NCBI RefSeq assembly: GCF_001640805.2
Contig: NC_066837.1
Coordinates: 28,272,789-28,336,788, forward strand
Source of the DNA: Lates calcarifer
Lineage: Eukaryota; Chordata; Actinopteri; Centropomidae
Reading direction: 5' to 3'
DNA length: 64,000 bases
Translations under genes and position numbers: made by a program
Notes under the pieces: generated by a model
Seen by the model: the letters and a program-made list of their open reading frames with translations, nothing else
What the model was told of the DNA's origin: nothing
The model's database searches: none
Part shown: in pieces, positions 36,195 through 48,790 of the stretch
Numbering within the stretch: the stretch's first letter is position 1
Layout of the letters: each line of letters opens with the position of its first letter

Positions 36195-36994
36195 AGCCAG
36201 GTAAGAGGGAGAACAAGATCCATCTTAATCCATTTGAAGGGCCAAATGAGTGACTGCTTTAAAAGCTTTCCTACTGGGGCTGAAATATTAATATTTGCTG
36301 CTCAGGAACATTACTAGTATTCTCGGAGTGAGGCAACGATAATTATTAATGAATCTCATTTTCAGGCCACTGTGCTGGATGTTCAAAGTGCCTACGACCT
36401 TCAGAGGGAAAGCAAAGCACAGTGTCACCTTCTATCATGAGTCACTAGACTAAACATGAACAATCTGTTACAATTCTCTCATTACAGTTGGAGCTCATCT
36501 TGCTGATTTGTTTATCTTAACAGTTGTGCTCTAGATGACTTATTCATCAACATGAGGAAAACCACGTCACTCCAGAAGATTCCATGCTTTTATATGAATA
36601 GACTGATCAGGCTCTTCTTTTGCCCCTCAATACTTCAGGCAAGGACATAATTTGAAACAGCCATCATCACCTCTTTGTCATTTGTTGTTGCTTGAGTAAG
36701 CATGAGGTTCTTGACAATAAAAATCAACATCCACACACAGTACACATAGGCCCTGGTTAAACTGTTTTCTAAAGTCAGTTGATTTAAAACTGCAATATAT
36801 CAAATGACAATGTGTAATTTGAAATGTGTCATTCACTGTGACAAAGTATTACCTAACTTTGCAGTCATCAGCTTCATTGTTAGCCACAGTATGCAGTATG
36901 CTATTTTCAGGGAAAAAAAAAAGAAAAAAAAATCACAGCATCAGATGAGACCAAGTAACACTGCAGCTAAAAAAAAACTTGACACCTGCAATAA

Positions 36995-37510
36995 CTGATT
37001 TTTTGGCCACTTGGGGGCAGTGTAAACAAGTTGTGAACATAATGATCACATTTTAAATAAGATTTGCCTTTTTATACTTCTAGTAGTTAGATTCATCAGC
37101 ATCCATATGGTGTTTTGAATATAAGTAAACATTTTCCTCCTGTTTTTTGCTGTCTTCCAACTCCTGAGGGAAAATATCTGGTTCTTTAGCTGCTAAATAC
37201 TTAATTATGTTTCACTAGCTAGTCGCAAACTGCTGTCTTCTGGTTGATTCTGAGCAGGTGGCAGGTTTTTAGTGTTTTTAACTGAGAACAGCTGTCTGCT
37301 GTGGCTGAAAATGGTGCTATGAGAACAATGAGAGTGAACCAAAACAGTAAGGTTACAGGTGGGAAAGCTGAACAGTGAAATGGAACTAACTGTAAAGCTC
37401 CATAAAGCCAAGGGGAGCTCCAGATTTGAGTGATAATTCTCTCTCGCTGCAAGCAACCCCTTTCATACTGTCATATCATTTTCATATTGTGACTTGATAC
37501 ATTTCTATTT
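36995..37510 (+). repeat. Dispersed repeat 'family X', longest copy
   Basis: This copy runs from the head GGCCACTTGGGGGCAGTGTA through AACAGCTGTCTGCTGTGGCT and AGAGTGAACCAAAACAGTAA to the tail CCCCTTTCATACTGTCATAT. It links head and tail pieces that occur separately elsewhere in the window. No coding capacity or clear terminal inverted repeat is seen. Confidence 0.65.
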
Positions 37511-39224
37511 TAAAGATATCAGTAATATAATAATACAGAGTGCATACTGAATATGAATTCAACTTTTCATTTGTTAGAGGTGGTTTGTGTTATTACTCCT
37601 TTTATAATGTACATAGTCGTGATATAACGCTGAACTTTACTCTCTGTCTTTTGGAAAAATAATGATGACAATTTGTACATTTTTGTGTCAACGTATCCCT
37701 TGGTGTATATACTGCCGTCGATAACTGATTCATTTGTTCCTGAGAATGAAATTGCATTCCACTCACTAGCATGCACCTCCATGCAAATAAGTATATTTTC
37801 AATTGACCTCACATCTGAGCAGAGCCACCAGCCTAAGAAGATAATTATGAGAGGAGCTGTGCTAATGATGTCTTTAAGTTTCAGTGCCCTTCGCCACCCA
37901 GTCAACTTTGACCTAAGGAATAGTTTGCAATGGTATGATTGTGAAAAGTTCAATTAAACTGTAATTTGAGGCAGAGACCGCAGAATAATTGCAAGACAGT
38001 GGGTGGTCTTTTAGTTCAGTTTGAGCATGCCTAATAAGCTGTCTGTCTCACTTCTTACCCGCTATTAGCATCTGCTCCCTGATGTGAGATGTTGCTGAAT
38101 AATGACAAGAAGAAGCAACTGAACAGTACTGTATTGATGAATTTGTCTGGTGATTGAGAGTTCAGAGAAAAATAATGTAGAAATATTGTTTGCCTAGATT
38201 TAATTGGTTAACAATGCCTCAAATGGCTGGCCAGGTTTGAAACCCTCTCTTTAAAAAAATATAGAAACCACCTATGTCTTTTGTATCTACTTAGAAAGAG
38301 GATGCTGGATGCTATGTGCAGAGATTGACTTTGCATAGTTGCTTCAGGCTACACAGCTCAAATAGAACTCCATGGTTCTTGTTAAACATTACAACATGTT
38401 CTTAGAAAAACCTCAACATTTTCCATTGGCCATAATTACTGGAAGCATGCTGGACTGGATATTAGGACACATCTGTTCTATCAAGGGGCAGGTGCTCCTG
38501 GGGATTTCTATACTAATGCTTCCCTTCATGAACTAGCTTAGAGAACAGTGGAAAAAAAGGAATGAATACATTGATGAATACAGTGATGATGGAAAAATGC
38601 ACAATGTCCTGTGTTATCCTATGAAGTACAATCAATTGTTTTCAAACACCAAAATGGCACAAGCCGTTATTGCCCTGAAACCACACAAAAACAAATCACT
38701 CCCAAACTGGCGACAATTACCCTTCCACCTCGGATTCCTTCACCTGAGTCAAATAAATAACTTGCTTGTTTCTGAAAGGGGTTCACAGTAAACTATGGCC
38801 AGGGCGGTTGTACATATAACACGCTGAGTAATTGAGTCTACCATGCATATTTATGACTAAATAGACACCCTGTCTGCCCCTGGATTTATTGGGGAGAGTT
38901 GTGGTTTTGGCTGAGACTCTGCTCTGCAATCTATGGCTTTATAAAAGGGCTTTAGCAAGCAAATCAGTCAATCTGTCATTTCTATTAGAATGGGATATAT
39001 CAGCAGGCTGGTGCATGGTCAACAGATTATGCTTCTGTAGGCAAGGGCTCTAAACAGTCCTTGGGAAGGAAGTGATCACCATTAGCCAAATGCCACAGCA
39101 AGAATGAAGCATAACTGTGGGAGTGCCCATTCATAAAAATACTTTAAAATGCAGAAGATAATGCAAATTCAAACACTTCATCGATATAATACCACCTTAA
39201 TTTTCTGGCCACCTTATGTTTCTG
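37511..39224. other. Upstream flank with a possible conserved block
   Basis: No exon recognised. The block at 37590-37960 is free of stops in one minus-strand frame for 128 codons and contains ATGCAAAT (octamer) and other homeodomain-type cores. The encoded peptide matches nothing I know. Confidence 0.4.
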
Positions 39225-39435
39225 GCCACAAAATGCTCCACTCAAGCTAGTCTGTATTCTGCAACTGTCTGTCTGCTGCTTATTTGCTGACATAGTTGCT
39301 GGCTGTGGCTAAAAAGGTTGATGATGGTTGAGTGTGTGGGCTGGAAAACCAAAACAATGAGCTAAAATAGACTCAAAAGCTCCATAGACCTGTATGGTTC
39401 TCCAAAGTTGGGTGATAATTACTTACTCAATGTGA
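39225..39435 (+). repeat. Dispersed repeat 'family X', 3' part
   Basis: It contains TGTCTGTCTGCTG, GGCTGTGGCTAAAAAGG, AACCAAAACAATGAGC and AAAGCTCCATAGACCTGTAT, collinear with the 37.0-kb copy but more diverged. Confidence 0.55.
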
Positions 39436-39573
39436 CACATTTCACATTACACATTACAATTTGATTAATTGATAACATAGACATTATTGATTGGTGTAGA
39501 TTTAAATCAAATCTCAAATACTCCATTATAACAAGGAGATGATGTTCTGTCAGAAATTGTTCACAAACACACA

Positions 39574-39617
<44 letters not shown>

Positions 39618-42600
39618 AATATTTAGCTTGTTGATGAAAATATTTTAAGCTCATGTTGACACTTCTTGAGCAACAGTTTCTCAATCTATTTTATTTTATT
39701 ATGAGTCATAGATGCATTTCTTGAATCATTATTCTATACGCCATATTTAAAATGTTTCTTTTGAGTTAGTATTATAAGAAATGTGTGTTTGCTAGAGGGC
39801 AAATGGGGAGGAAAGATTAAACAGAAGAGTTATTATTTTAAAACTTCAGGGAAAATAATGACCTTGGGTAAAAATTAATGGATAGAGAATAAATTTGTAG
39901 ACTTTACTTGCATTCTCATAAAAAGAAGATTGCTGGCAAACTTTTCATATTGATGTTCTCTAGATAATGACACATGGATGTTGATTTTGTGGATTTGAAT
40001 GTTAAATACAGGCAACTGAGCCCAATTTACACACATTACCCTTTCATTTCAGGTTCATAGTGCTGTATATTTCTGTATTATTCTGGAATGAAAAATGATA
40101 ATGACACAACTGTTGCTACTACTGTATAAAATAACCCAGACACACATACACACACTTCATATTCAATGGGAAATGGTCCATCATAAAAAAAAAAAGTTTC
40201 AGTGAGTCATTCATCACAAGAGAGCCTTTGTTTAAATAGTATATCTCACACACAATATTTCAGGTGTCTTGTGGCCATAAAAGTCAAATTAATCACACTG
40301 TGCAGATGTGATATCCCACTGAACTAAGTGGATCCACCATCTAAAAGGTTTTCTTAGGTGGTGAATTGACAAAGGGGACTCATTCTTTGAGTTCATAGCT
40401 AAGTAATGATACTATGACTATGACACAATTAAACAGCCTGGATATGACACCAGGGGAGTCAGGACTGCATGACAGCAGTGATGTGACCACCCTGTGTTTA
40501 ACAAACATGCTGCATAGAGATGCAGAGGACTGTCTATACCCCAGAGGCGTCGTTAATGTGATGGCATTTACAACTCCTGGCTCAGTGACTGGATCAGAGC
40601 AAGAAGTGCAGTGTCTGCTAAGTTTTCTCTCTAAAGCTCTCAATGACACAGCAATGTGAAAAACACAACATAGTAAGATACATTAAAAGGTCAAGATAAC
40701 TCAGAATCATTATGAACCACTATAATTATAATGATTAAAAGGGTTAAAATATAATAGCATGTCGTTGGGGAAGTTACCCTGGTAGGTTTAATGGCTTTAA
40801 ATAAACATCAATTTTACATTTATAAATTGATGTAGCATCCCTATCTGGTCCATTTATATGAACCAAATTACATACATATATGTTGATCAAGGTTATGTTA
40901 TGGGGTTATTACATCTATAAATGTAATTCTGAATAAGATTCTCCTTATGTTGGGAACAGAATCTAGGAATCCTAGTATCATTAACATTCTCCAGTATAAG
41001 CTTGCTTTTAACTTTCCAGCAATTTTTTGGTGGAAGGTGGAAGGTGTACCACATACATAGTATCAGTGACTAAATGACATTTTACCAGTTTGAAATCTTG
41101 ATGTAAGAACAGGAAGCAAACCAGTTTCACTAACATATTTTTTAGCATTAACCAACCACTATAAAAAAAATTTCTCAGATGGAATTAGATTTGATTAAGT
41201 AGAAGACGTCAGGTTCATCAGTCTGTTTAAAGATGATGCAAGCCAAAATAATTTTGATCTGTGCTGCTCAAGTTCAAGACAAATACATTTTGCTCTCAAT
41301 TTTGGAACGCCTCACTGGTTTTGATATCTGCTGATACACATTGTGCTCATTACATAAGCTGCTGTAAAATCATTTATTTTCTCAGTTAACATTTAACACA
41401 ACAGAATCCAGACTAATACATCACCACAAATAGCAGTTTTTATTCTCTCTCAGACAAAGTGATATTTATTTAATACATGGTGTTTTTTTATGAAGGGCTT
41501 GACTGGAGCAGACCCTGGTGAGTTGGGATTTCATGATTGCAGTTAATCAAATAAAATCACTGCAGGTCTCCCATGTGCCTGAACAGCTTAGCTCAATATT
41601 CTGTCCTTCATTGGGGTTTTTGTACAGCTTACAAGGACAAATGGTCTAAGTTCAAACTGCTGTTTATTTTTCTTGAGATCAATCATGCAACATGTTGTAT
41701 TTCATTTCTGGTGCAGAACATGTGCCCAAATAAATGGATAATGCCACAGGAACAGCATGTTCCCTGCCTCTGCTGCTAAACAATAGGGCAGTCCTCATCT
41801 CAATTTAAGCATGCCCTGAAGTAACAATAAAGAAATATTGGAAACAGAGGAATATGTGATGTGAACACTATAAATGAGCAACAAAGAAAACCAGATTTCT
41901 TTTTATCTACTTCACTATCTTCCTCTCTGTGTCTGGACCATCATCATTATGACACCGTAGAACACATAATTTTTAACGCAGTCACTTTAAATTATTCACC
42001 ACATTTGCAATTTTCATGAGCTAGGTGATTGCATAGTGAAATGGTACTGCGGGCAAAACAGGAATGTACAATATATCTCCCCAGCATTAGCACAACTGCG
42101 GCAAAGCAATGGAGGACTTCCCAACATGCTAAAAGAAAAAGATATATTCAATTTCATTTAAAGGCATCTAAAATGTCTTCCTGCAAACCCTCTGTTGCAT
42201 CTTGTAATGAGGGTCATGACCTCTGGCTAGGCACGTGCAGCAGAAAAAGATCATGAAGCTATGCATGAATAATGGAGATTTGCAGGTAAAGTCATTTTAA
42301 ATAGTGCACAGAGGGTCCTCAATTTGGTTTCAATTGTGCCTTTATATGCCTGATGTGGATCAAGAACTAGGGTACTCCATGATCAAGGGCAAAAAAATGA
42401 AATGTAAATGTAGCATCCACAACATATCTTCAAGGATTCAGGGAGTTTCTCAGCACCACTGATTGAAAATTAGGTTAATCAAATGTAAATGATAGATGAA
42501 AATAGCCAGCTTTGTTTTCAGTAGATTTTGATGTGTTGAGAGTTAGATGGTTTCCAGCCTGGACATTAGAACATACTGTATAAGGACATGCTTTCCTTTC

Positions 42601-43064
42601 AGCAGTCCAGTGTCCTAGGAATGCACCTGACAGTGCATGTCTAGTGCAGTGCCACCATTCAGTATCAGTGCAGGAAATATTGGGTCCTTTATGTAACGAC
42701 CAGAAACTGCTACTAACTTTGCAGACCTCCAGTTTGTTTTTTTTAGAAAACGTATCTATGACCTTTCCTTCACCTTTACAAAGTGTTTAGTTACCTTAAC
42801 CATACCTCAAAGCAGCTATGATTGATATTATCATAATGACAATTCATAAAATGATTTAAAAACAATCTGACATTGACTGATGGAAAAACACTAATCTGTG
42901 TGCACAGTTAAGCAAGCCAGAGACAAAATTTATTCTTTCAAATATCAGTGTCTGGTCTTCAGAACAATTTTAATTAGGTGTATGTAATCTTTATATTCAT
43001 TATTTTTACATAATTGATATTCTTATAATGTATCAAATGACAATGTGAAAACAATGTGACCATG
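39436..43064. other. Upstream flank, no gene seen
   Basis: One compound microsatellite; otherwise noncoding, with short chance frames on both strands at 40.38-40.66 kb. Confidence 0.55.
39574..39617. repeat. Compound (CT)n(CA)n microsatellite
   Basis: About 12 CT units run directly into about 10 CA units. Confidence 0.95.
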
Positions 43065-43275
43065 TGAAAGGGAACATTGTAGTGATGAACCTGCAGTGAA
43101 TCATCAGCTAAATCTGCAACTCCCCTTCGCAGTGAGTTCCAGCTCATTGTTCAATTGTCCAGCCTGCAACTATACTGCTTTGGTTCACTCTCACTGCTCT
43201 TATTTGGTCATTTTGGCCACAGCAGGCAGCTATTGTTAGTTAAAAAAGCCCCAACACCAGTCCTGGATACTGGTC
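43065..43275 (-). repeat. Dispersed repeat 'family X', inverted copy
   Basis: The minus strand reads GCTGCCTGCTGTGGCCAAAA, then AGTGAGAGTGAACCAAAGCA, then ATTGAACAATGAGCTGGAAC, which is the 3' part of the family in reverse orientation. It ends about 170 bp before the Ty3/gypsy insertion. Confidence 0.6.
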
Positions 43276-43436
43276 TCTGAGACTGTCAGCCAACTAGCAG
43301 AGATTCCAAATAGTCACTGGCTCAGTCAAGACATAGTTTAAGTATGTTAACTCCCTGTAAAACCACAACTTGTCAAGTTTTGAAAAGAGTCAGGCTAGGT
43401 GTTTCAACTTGTTCCTAGTGTTAAGCTAAGATAATG

Positions 43437-43440
43437 AATA
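43437..43440. repeat. Target-site duplication, left (AATA)
   Basis: AATA abuts the TGTGGC terminus; the matching AATA is at 47559-47562. Confidence 0.75.
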
Positions 43441-44877
43441 TGTGGCAAATCCGAGGGGGACTGTGGGTAAGAGCAAGCCAGACAACGGCACCCTGAGAAT
43501 TTCACCCAGAGAAATATGGGACGGTGACGGTAGAGCCCATAAGGTGCTCAGGTCCGTCCTACAAATAGGCAGGAGATGTGGCTCCAGTCAAAAAAAAAAA
43601 GGGAAATTCTTTATTACAAATAGCTAAAATGAAACACAAACCACCACAAACACTATAACGAGAGGGAAGGGAAACAATCAGAGCTGAGGCTTACCGGTGG
43701 AGGGACCGGGTCATGGAGGGTGTGAGGAAAATACAACAAAAACCAAAAGTCACCCCAGTCTCATGTGGCACATACACATGCACTCTGTGGTGAAGGGGAA
43801 CCGAGAGCCCAGGTGACGTACAACACAGGGACACCACCACCTCGGACACCAGGATCACCACCTCAGCTCTCAGCAACTGAAAAGGAAAAAAAACAAAAAG
43901 GGATACATGCAGTTATACCCAAAAGAAATGAAATAAAGCACAACTTACCAAAGGAAACAAATCAAAATGTAGGATGGGCAGCCAACAAATTACAAACTCA
44001 AGACTCAAACAAAATCTCCTGCCCAAAATAATCTAAATTTACAATTAAGAAAATGAATGGAAAGAAACAAATTAGCAAGAATACAAATTAATATCAAAAT
44101 ATAAATGACCTAACCAAATTACCTAAATCATCCAAAGATATACCAAAGATCAATTAAGGAAAATGAAATTACACAGATGCAACTGAAACACAACACAAAT
44201 CATACCAACTCAGAAAATAATCCCAATAACACTTATGACTAGCGATATGACTAAACAAAAGAAGAAAATGAAAACTGGGAACCCCCCACTCACTCATCCA
44301 CACATTAAAAATGACCTATGTTAAAAACAGGTCTGACCAGACCGACTATGATGCTGGCTATCGGCTACAAGCAGAGCCATCAGGCACAGCGGTCAGCAGC
44401 ACTCAGGAAAGCGGCCCGGTTAGAGAAGCGGCAAGGCAAACAGCGTAGGAAAGCACCAAGCAAACAGCGGAGGAAAATGCCAAGGCAAAGCAGCAGTTCC
44501 TTTCTCCACACGACTGCCTGGCAGTCCACTGAATGGCAGGAATGCAAGCAGGCGTGACAAGTAGTCACCTGAAGTGGGTGTGGCGTGCTCCGTGGAGAGT
44601 ACAGCTTACAAGATAACTGGACAGGCATGAGGCCGCAACCCGATTAGCTGTCGTTGAGTAAAATAGATGGTAATCAATAGTGAGTTGCACCATAATTACA
44701 CAGTGGCAGTCACTGCTGCATTACCTGCTCCAGAGGTGACCGGAGACAGAAGTGAGACAACCAGGAAGTGGGCAGTCTTGGGACCAACGAGCAAGAGGGG
44801 GCCAGGATAGGTGGAAGTGAATGAAAAGCAGTCAATTCACTTCCGCTAGGAGCAGGGATGACACTTATCCTGCTACA
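43441..44877 (-). repeat. 3' LTR of the Ty3/gypsy element
   Basis: On the minus strand the LTR starts TGTAGCAGGATAAG just after the polypurine tract and ends TTTGCCACA at the target duplication; the ends form an imperfect TGTRGCA inverted pair. Its first roughly 690 bp match the 5' LTR remnant. At about 1.44 kb it is long for a gypsy LTR. An inverted repeat with 10-bp arms (44813-44844) lies near its U3 end; one arm is mutated in the 5' copy. Confidence 0.85.
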
Positions 44878-44894
44878 ATCCACCCCCCCAAAAT
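44878..44894 (-). other. Polypurine tract of the Ty3/gypsy element
   Basis: On the minus strand TTTTGGGGGGGTGGAT immediately precedes the TGTAGCAGG start of the 3' LTR, the expected site for plus-strand priming. Confidence 0.8.
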
Positions 44895-45288
44895 GCATCG
44901 TTGCCCTGACGATGGAACCAGCAAAGTCAAACTAGTTCCACGGCCTAAAGAGAGCTGAAACCACATTAGAAACTGGACCAGTTGAATTTGCAGGCGCCTG
45001 GCCCCTTTCTCCCACAGGTCTTGGAAGATGATAGGACGTTAGGATGGTACCCAGCAGTGGACCGTAAAGTCCATCATACAGCCCCTGCACTGTTGCCAAG
45101 GGAAGAGGTCAACGGGACAACCGAAAGGGCAAGGAGCATGTCTGCTGTTGCAGCAACAGGAGGCTCCAGAGAGCACTCTGTACACCACCAAGCCCCACAC
45201 ATCCTTTATCTTATGACGCCCTCTTGCACTTCAGTCTCATAATAGCACTAACTGCCCCTCCTTCAGTGTGGGGTCTCGGACGTGCTGA
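44895..45288 (-). other. Integrase C-terminus to polypurine tract spacer of the Ty3/gypsy element
   Basis: This stretch joins the integrase remnant to the polypurine tract. I recognise no domain in it. The plus-strand frame over 44982-45242 is antisense to the element and not a gene. Confidence 0.5.
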
Positions 45289-46000
45289 TCATATTTTTTC
45301 TTTCTGCACGACTCGACTCAACAAGAAATCAACTGGGAGCCTTGGCTCTTGCCCAAACATCAGGAGGAAAGGAGACTCACCAGTTGCCTGATGGGGAGTC
45401 GTATTATACGAATAGAGGAGTTGTGGCAGGCAGGAGTTCCAATATCGCTTCCAAGAGACTGGTAGGGTGCACAGCAAGTTGAGAAGAGGTCGATTGAATC
45501 ACTCGCACTGCCCATTACCAGCTGGATGGTGTGGTGCGAGACTTCCTAATCCCATAAAGGGTACACAGCTGTTGAATCAATGAGCCCTTGAAGTTCCGGC
45601 CCTGATCTGAATGAATATGGGCAGGGACACCAAACTCTGAGAACCACTCGTTCACCAAGACCTAAGCCACAGTGGAATTTCTCAATTCCACTATGGGTGG
45701 GTTCTAGAACAGTAGAGTCCATGGCAAGAATCTCATTGGGCTGAGAAGCCAGCAGATTAAATTGAAAAACTTAAACTTAAACATTAAACTGCGAGCAGCT
45801 GCTTGGGTGTCCTAGGCAACTTGACACCGCTCACAAGTATGGCACCAGTGTGCCACATCACTAGACATACCTGGCCAGTAACACAGCTGATGCAACAGCT
45901 CCAGGGTCCTCTCAACACCCTGATGGCCATGCCTCTAATGAACCTCAGTGAGCACCTCCTCCTTCAAGGTGATAGGCAAAAGCAGTTGCAACACTGCCTC
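45289..46000 (-). pseudogene. Ty3/gypsy integrase remnant
   Basis: Three integrase parts are readable in different minus-strand frames. Near 45800-45950 there is an HHCC-type zinc segment (HGHQGVERTLELL, then CHTCERCQVA). Near 45540-45660 a core segment contains FGVPAHIHSDQGRNFKG, whose Asp is the second catalytic acidic residue. From 45477 to 45289 the region after the core Glu reads LLYSYNTTPHQATGESPF and MFGQEPRLPVDFLL. Frameshifts separate these parts, one of them near 45500-45530. The parent enzyme inserts element cDNA into host DNA; this copy is inactive. Confidence 0.85.
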
Positions 46001-46092
46001 TGTACCATCAGGACAAGAGACCTGATGATATAGGACCCCACTCCTCTCCACCAAGCAGTCCCACTGCCAGAGCAGTGCCAAAACAGGGGGAG

Positions 46093-46290
46093 TCAACTGC
46101 TTGTGTTCCTCGTGGATGGGGCACCGCTTCCTCTCTCAGAAGGGCAAGACCTCTTGAATAACTGGATCTCTAGAGGTCGCACTTTGCCCCCCTGTGACAG
46201 CATAGCTCCCAGACCACCATGACTACCATCGATCACCAGAATGAAACGAAGAGAAAAGCCTGAAAACAGTGATGACACTCCTCAGTCCAA
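46093..46290 (-). pseudogene. Ty3/gypsy RNase H remnant
   Basis: The minus-strand frame contains ILVIDGSHGGLGAMLSQ, matching the first strand of gypsy RNase H, which carries its first catalytic Asp. It lies directly downstream of the reverse transcriptase and ahead of the integrase, the standard pol order. The rest of the domain is frameshifted and not readable as one frame. Confidence 0.75.
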
Positions 46291-46327
46291 TGCCCAATGA
46301 TCCCTCACTCTGACCACTTCTTTGACT

Positions 46328-46772
46328 TTATGTCTCCGCGCTCTGCGACCAGCTTATGAAGAGGGGCCACCAACTGTAGAAACAGGCGAAGCCAAGGAAC
46401 AACTGCAGTTCAGACATGGTAGAGGGGGGTTGCCAGTTGGCAATTTTGCTGGGATCTGTGGAGGCACTCTTTCCCGAGATCACATGCCCCAAGTAGCGCA
46501 CCTCACGCTGGAAGAAGGCACACTTGTCAGTTTTTTCCTTCAGACCCTCCTGCTGTAGCCACCCTAGTACCACCACCAACCTCTCCAGATGTTGCTCAAT
46601 GGCAGAAGAGAAGATCACAATGTCATCCACATACAAGAGCCATTCAAAGAGGCCGAATGGAGTGCAGAATGCGGTCTTGGGTCGGTCTGCCTCAACAACT
46701 GAAACCTGGTTGTACCCGCTGGCTAAATCCATAGTGGAAAACCAGTGGGCACCTGTTAATGCATTGAGGGAC
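46328..46772 (-). pseudogene. Ty3/gypsy reverse transcriptase remnant
   Basis: The open frame reads a fingers/palm segment with FSTMDLASGY, then KTAFCTPFGLFEW, then LLYVDDIVIFS, whose YVDD is the catalytic motif, and later YLGHVIS of the connection region. Between FEW and LLY, about 35-40 residues usual in this family are absent, with the frame kept, so the palm was deleted internally. The N-terminal third is cut off by the junction with the 5' LTR remnant at about 46772-46778. The tail after FLGFACFYSW decays. It copied element RNA to DNA in the parent element; this copy cannot. Confidence 0.9.
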
Positions 46773-46777
46773 AACTG

Positions 46778-47558
46778 GAACACAACACAAATCGTACCAA
46801 CTCAGAAAATAACCCCAGTAACACTTATGACTAGCAATATGACTAAACAAAAGAAGAAAATGAAAAAATGGGAACCCCCCACTCACTCATCCACACGTTA
46901 AAAATGACCTATGCTTAAAAACAGGGTTGACCAGACGGTGCCAGCTATCGGCTACAAGCAGAGCCGTCAGGCACAGCAGTCGGTGGTCAGCAGCACTCAG
47001 GAAAATGGCCCGGCAAGCAGGTTAGAGAAGCGGCAAGGCACAGCGGAAAAAAATGCCAAGGCAAAGCAGCAGTTCCTTTCTCCACTCTAACAGCTGCCCA
47101 GCTCAGTCTGTCAAAAAGGAAACTGATCAATTGATGCAAAATAAAAGTCAGGAATGCGGCAGGCGTGACGAGTAACCATAAGGCATACATACCAATCTCG
47201 GCGTCTATAACCTGAAGTGGCGGCAGCGTGCTCCGCATCTGAGCGGTAGCAGTGGGATACCCCAAAACAGACGGCGGAGAGTACAGTTTACAAGACAACT
47301 GCACCGGCATAAGGCCACAACCCGATTAGCTGTGGTCAAGTGAAATAAGTGGTAATCAATAGTGAGTTGCACCATAATTTACGACACAACTGAGGCAGCC
47401 ACTGCTATATTACCTGCTCCAGAGGTAGCCAGAGACGGGGATGGACCAGGATGGACGCCTCATCCCTTTGTAAGGTGCGTCAGACTGCTGGTTGGAAGTG
47501 AATGAAAAGCAGTCAATTCACTGCTGCTACGAGCAGGGATGATGCTTATCCTGCTACA
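46778..47558 (-). repeat. 5' LTR remnant of the Ty3/gypsy element
   Basis: It aligns with 44186-44877 over its whole length, sharing for example CTTATGACTAGC, CCACTCACTCATCCACAC and TCGGCTACAAGCAGAGCC, with several small indels. It stops at about 46778 where it abuts reverse-transcriptase sequence, so its distal half plus the primer-binding site have been deleted. Confidence 0.85.
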
Positions 47559-47562
47559 AATA
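47559..47562. repeat. Target-site duplication, right (AATA)
   Basis: AATA directly follows the GCTACA terminus and is identical to 43437-43440. Confidence 0.75.
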
Positions 47563-47693
47563 TTACACTGTATATCAGATATTTTGGTGGAAAACAGATG
47601 CATTGTTTGCAAACATTTTACTGACATATTTAATGTCAAGGTATGTGCAACTTGCCAAATAATTAGAATAGATTGTTGATTTACATATATATA

Positions 47694-48440
<747 letters not shown>

Positions 48441-48489
48441 TTTGTACCCCTAAACTGATTATAAATCATTGCAGTCTATTCATGTTTCA

Positions 48490-48790
48490 AACTAATTGTT
48501 TAACCTTAATTAGTGTCACAGGTGTCTTCATTCATTTTATCAGCCAATCAGCCTATTTAAAGAGAGAAAATGTGCCACTGTGTAGTTTGGTATCACTGTG
48601 TGCACCACACTGACCATGGGCCAGAGAAAGAAAAGGAGGCGCTGTCTGAGGAGCTCAGAAAGAAAAACGTAGATAACCACCTTAAAGGTAAAGGCTATAA
48701 GACCATCTCCAAGCAGCTTGATGTAAGGTCCATGGGACAGCCTTCCAGGACATAGCAGCAAGAAGAAATGCAACCCCACCAACCCAGACT
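48490..48790 (+). mobile_element. Tc1-like transposon 5' fragment
   Basis: A leader (CAATCAGCCTATTTAAAGAG, 48545-48564) precedes a frame reading ALSEELRKKNVDNHLKGKGY then KTISKQLDV, the N-terminal paired-like helix-turn-helix of Tc1 transposases. A frame shift lies near the ATG at 48616. After about 48735 homology decays into KKKCNP-like sequence and ends. The catalytic DDE domain is absent. Confidence 0.75.

Larger units (their letters stand above)
43441..47558 (-). mobile_element. Ty3/gypsy LTR retrotransposon, internally deleted
   Basis: The outer ends are TGTGGCAA (43441) and GCTACA (47558). They are flanked by AATA on both sides (43437-43440 and 47559-47562), a 4-bp target duplication. 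A full 3' LTR (43441-44877), polypurine tract, integrase, RNase H and reverse transcriptase remnants, and a shortened 5' LTR (46778-47558) follow in the order expected for a minus-strand element. Gag, protease, the primer-binding site and the 5' end of the polymerase are missing. Stops and frameshifts make it inactive. Confidence 0.88.

Noticed and set aside
37567..37953. 128-codon minus-strand frame as a gene
   Set aside because: No recognisable domain, no splice or promoter context; kept only as a possible conserved noncoding block.
39574..39617. CRISPR-like array
   Set aside because: It is a simple compound dinucleotide repeat without spacers, in a vertebrate genome.
40380..40659. Overlapping 89- and 81-codon frames on both strands
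   Set aside because: No known domain, no conserved motif and no splice context; mutual antisense frames are likely chance.
45803..46033. 76-codon plus-strand frame
   Set aside because: It is antisense to the zinc-finger part of the integrase remnant.
46524..46901. 125-codon plus-strand frame
   Set aside because: It is antisense to the reverse-transcriptase remnant and runs into the LTR.
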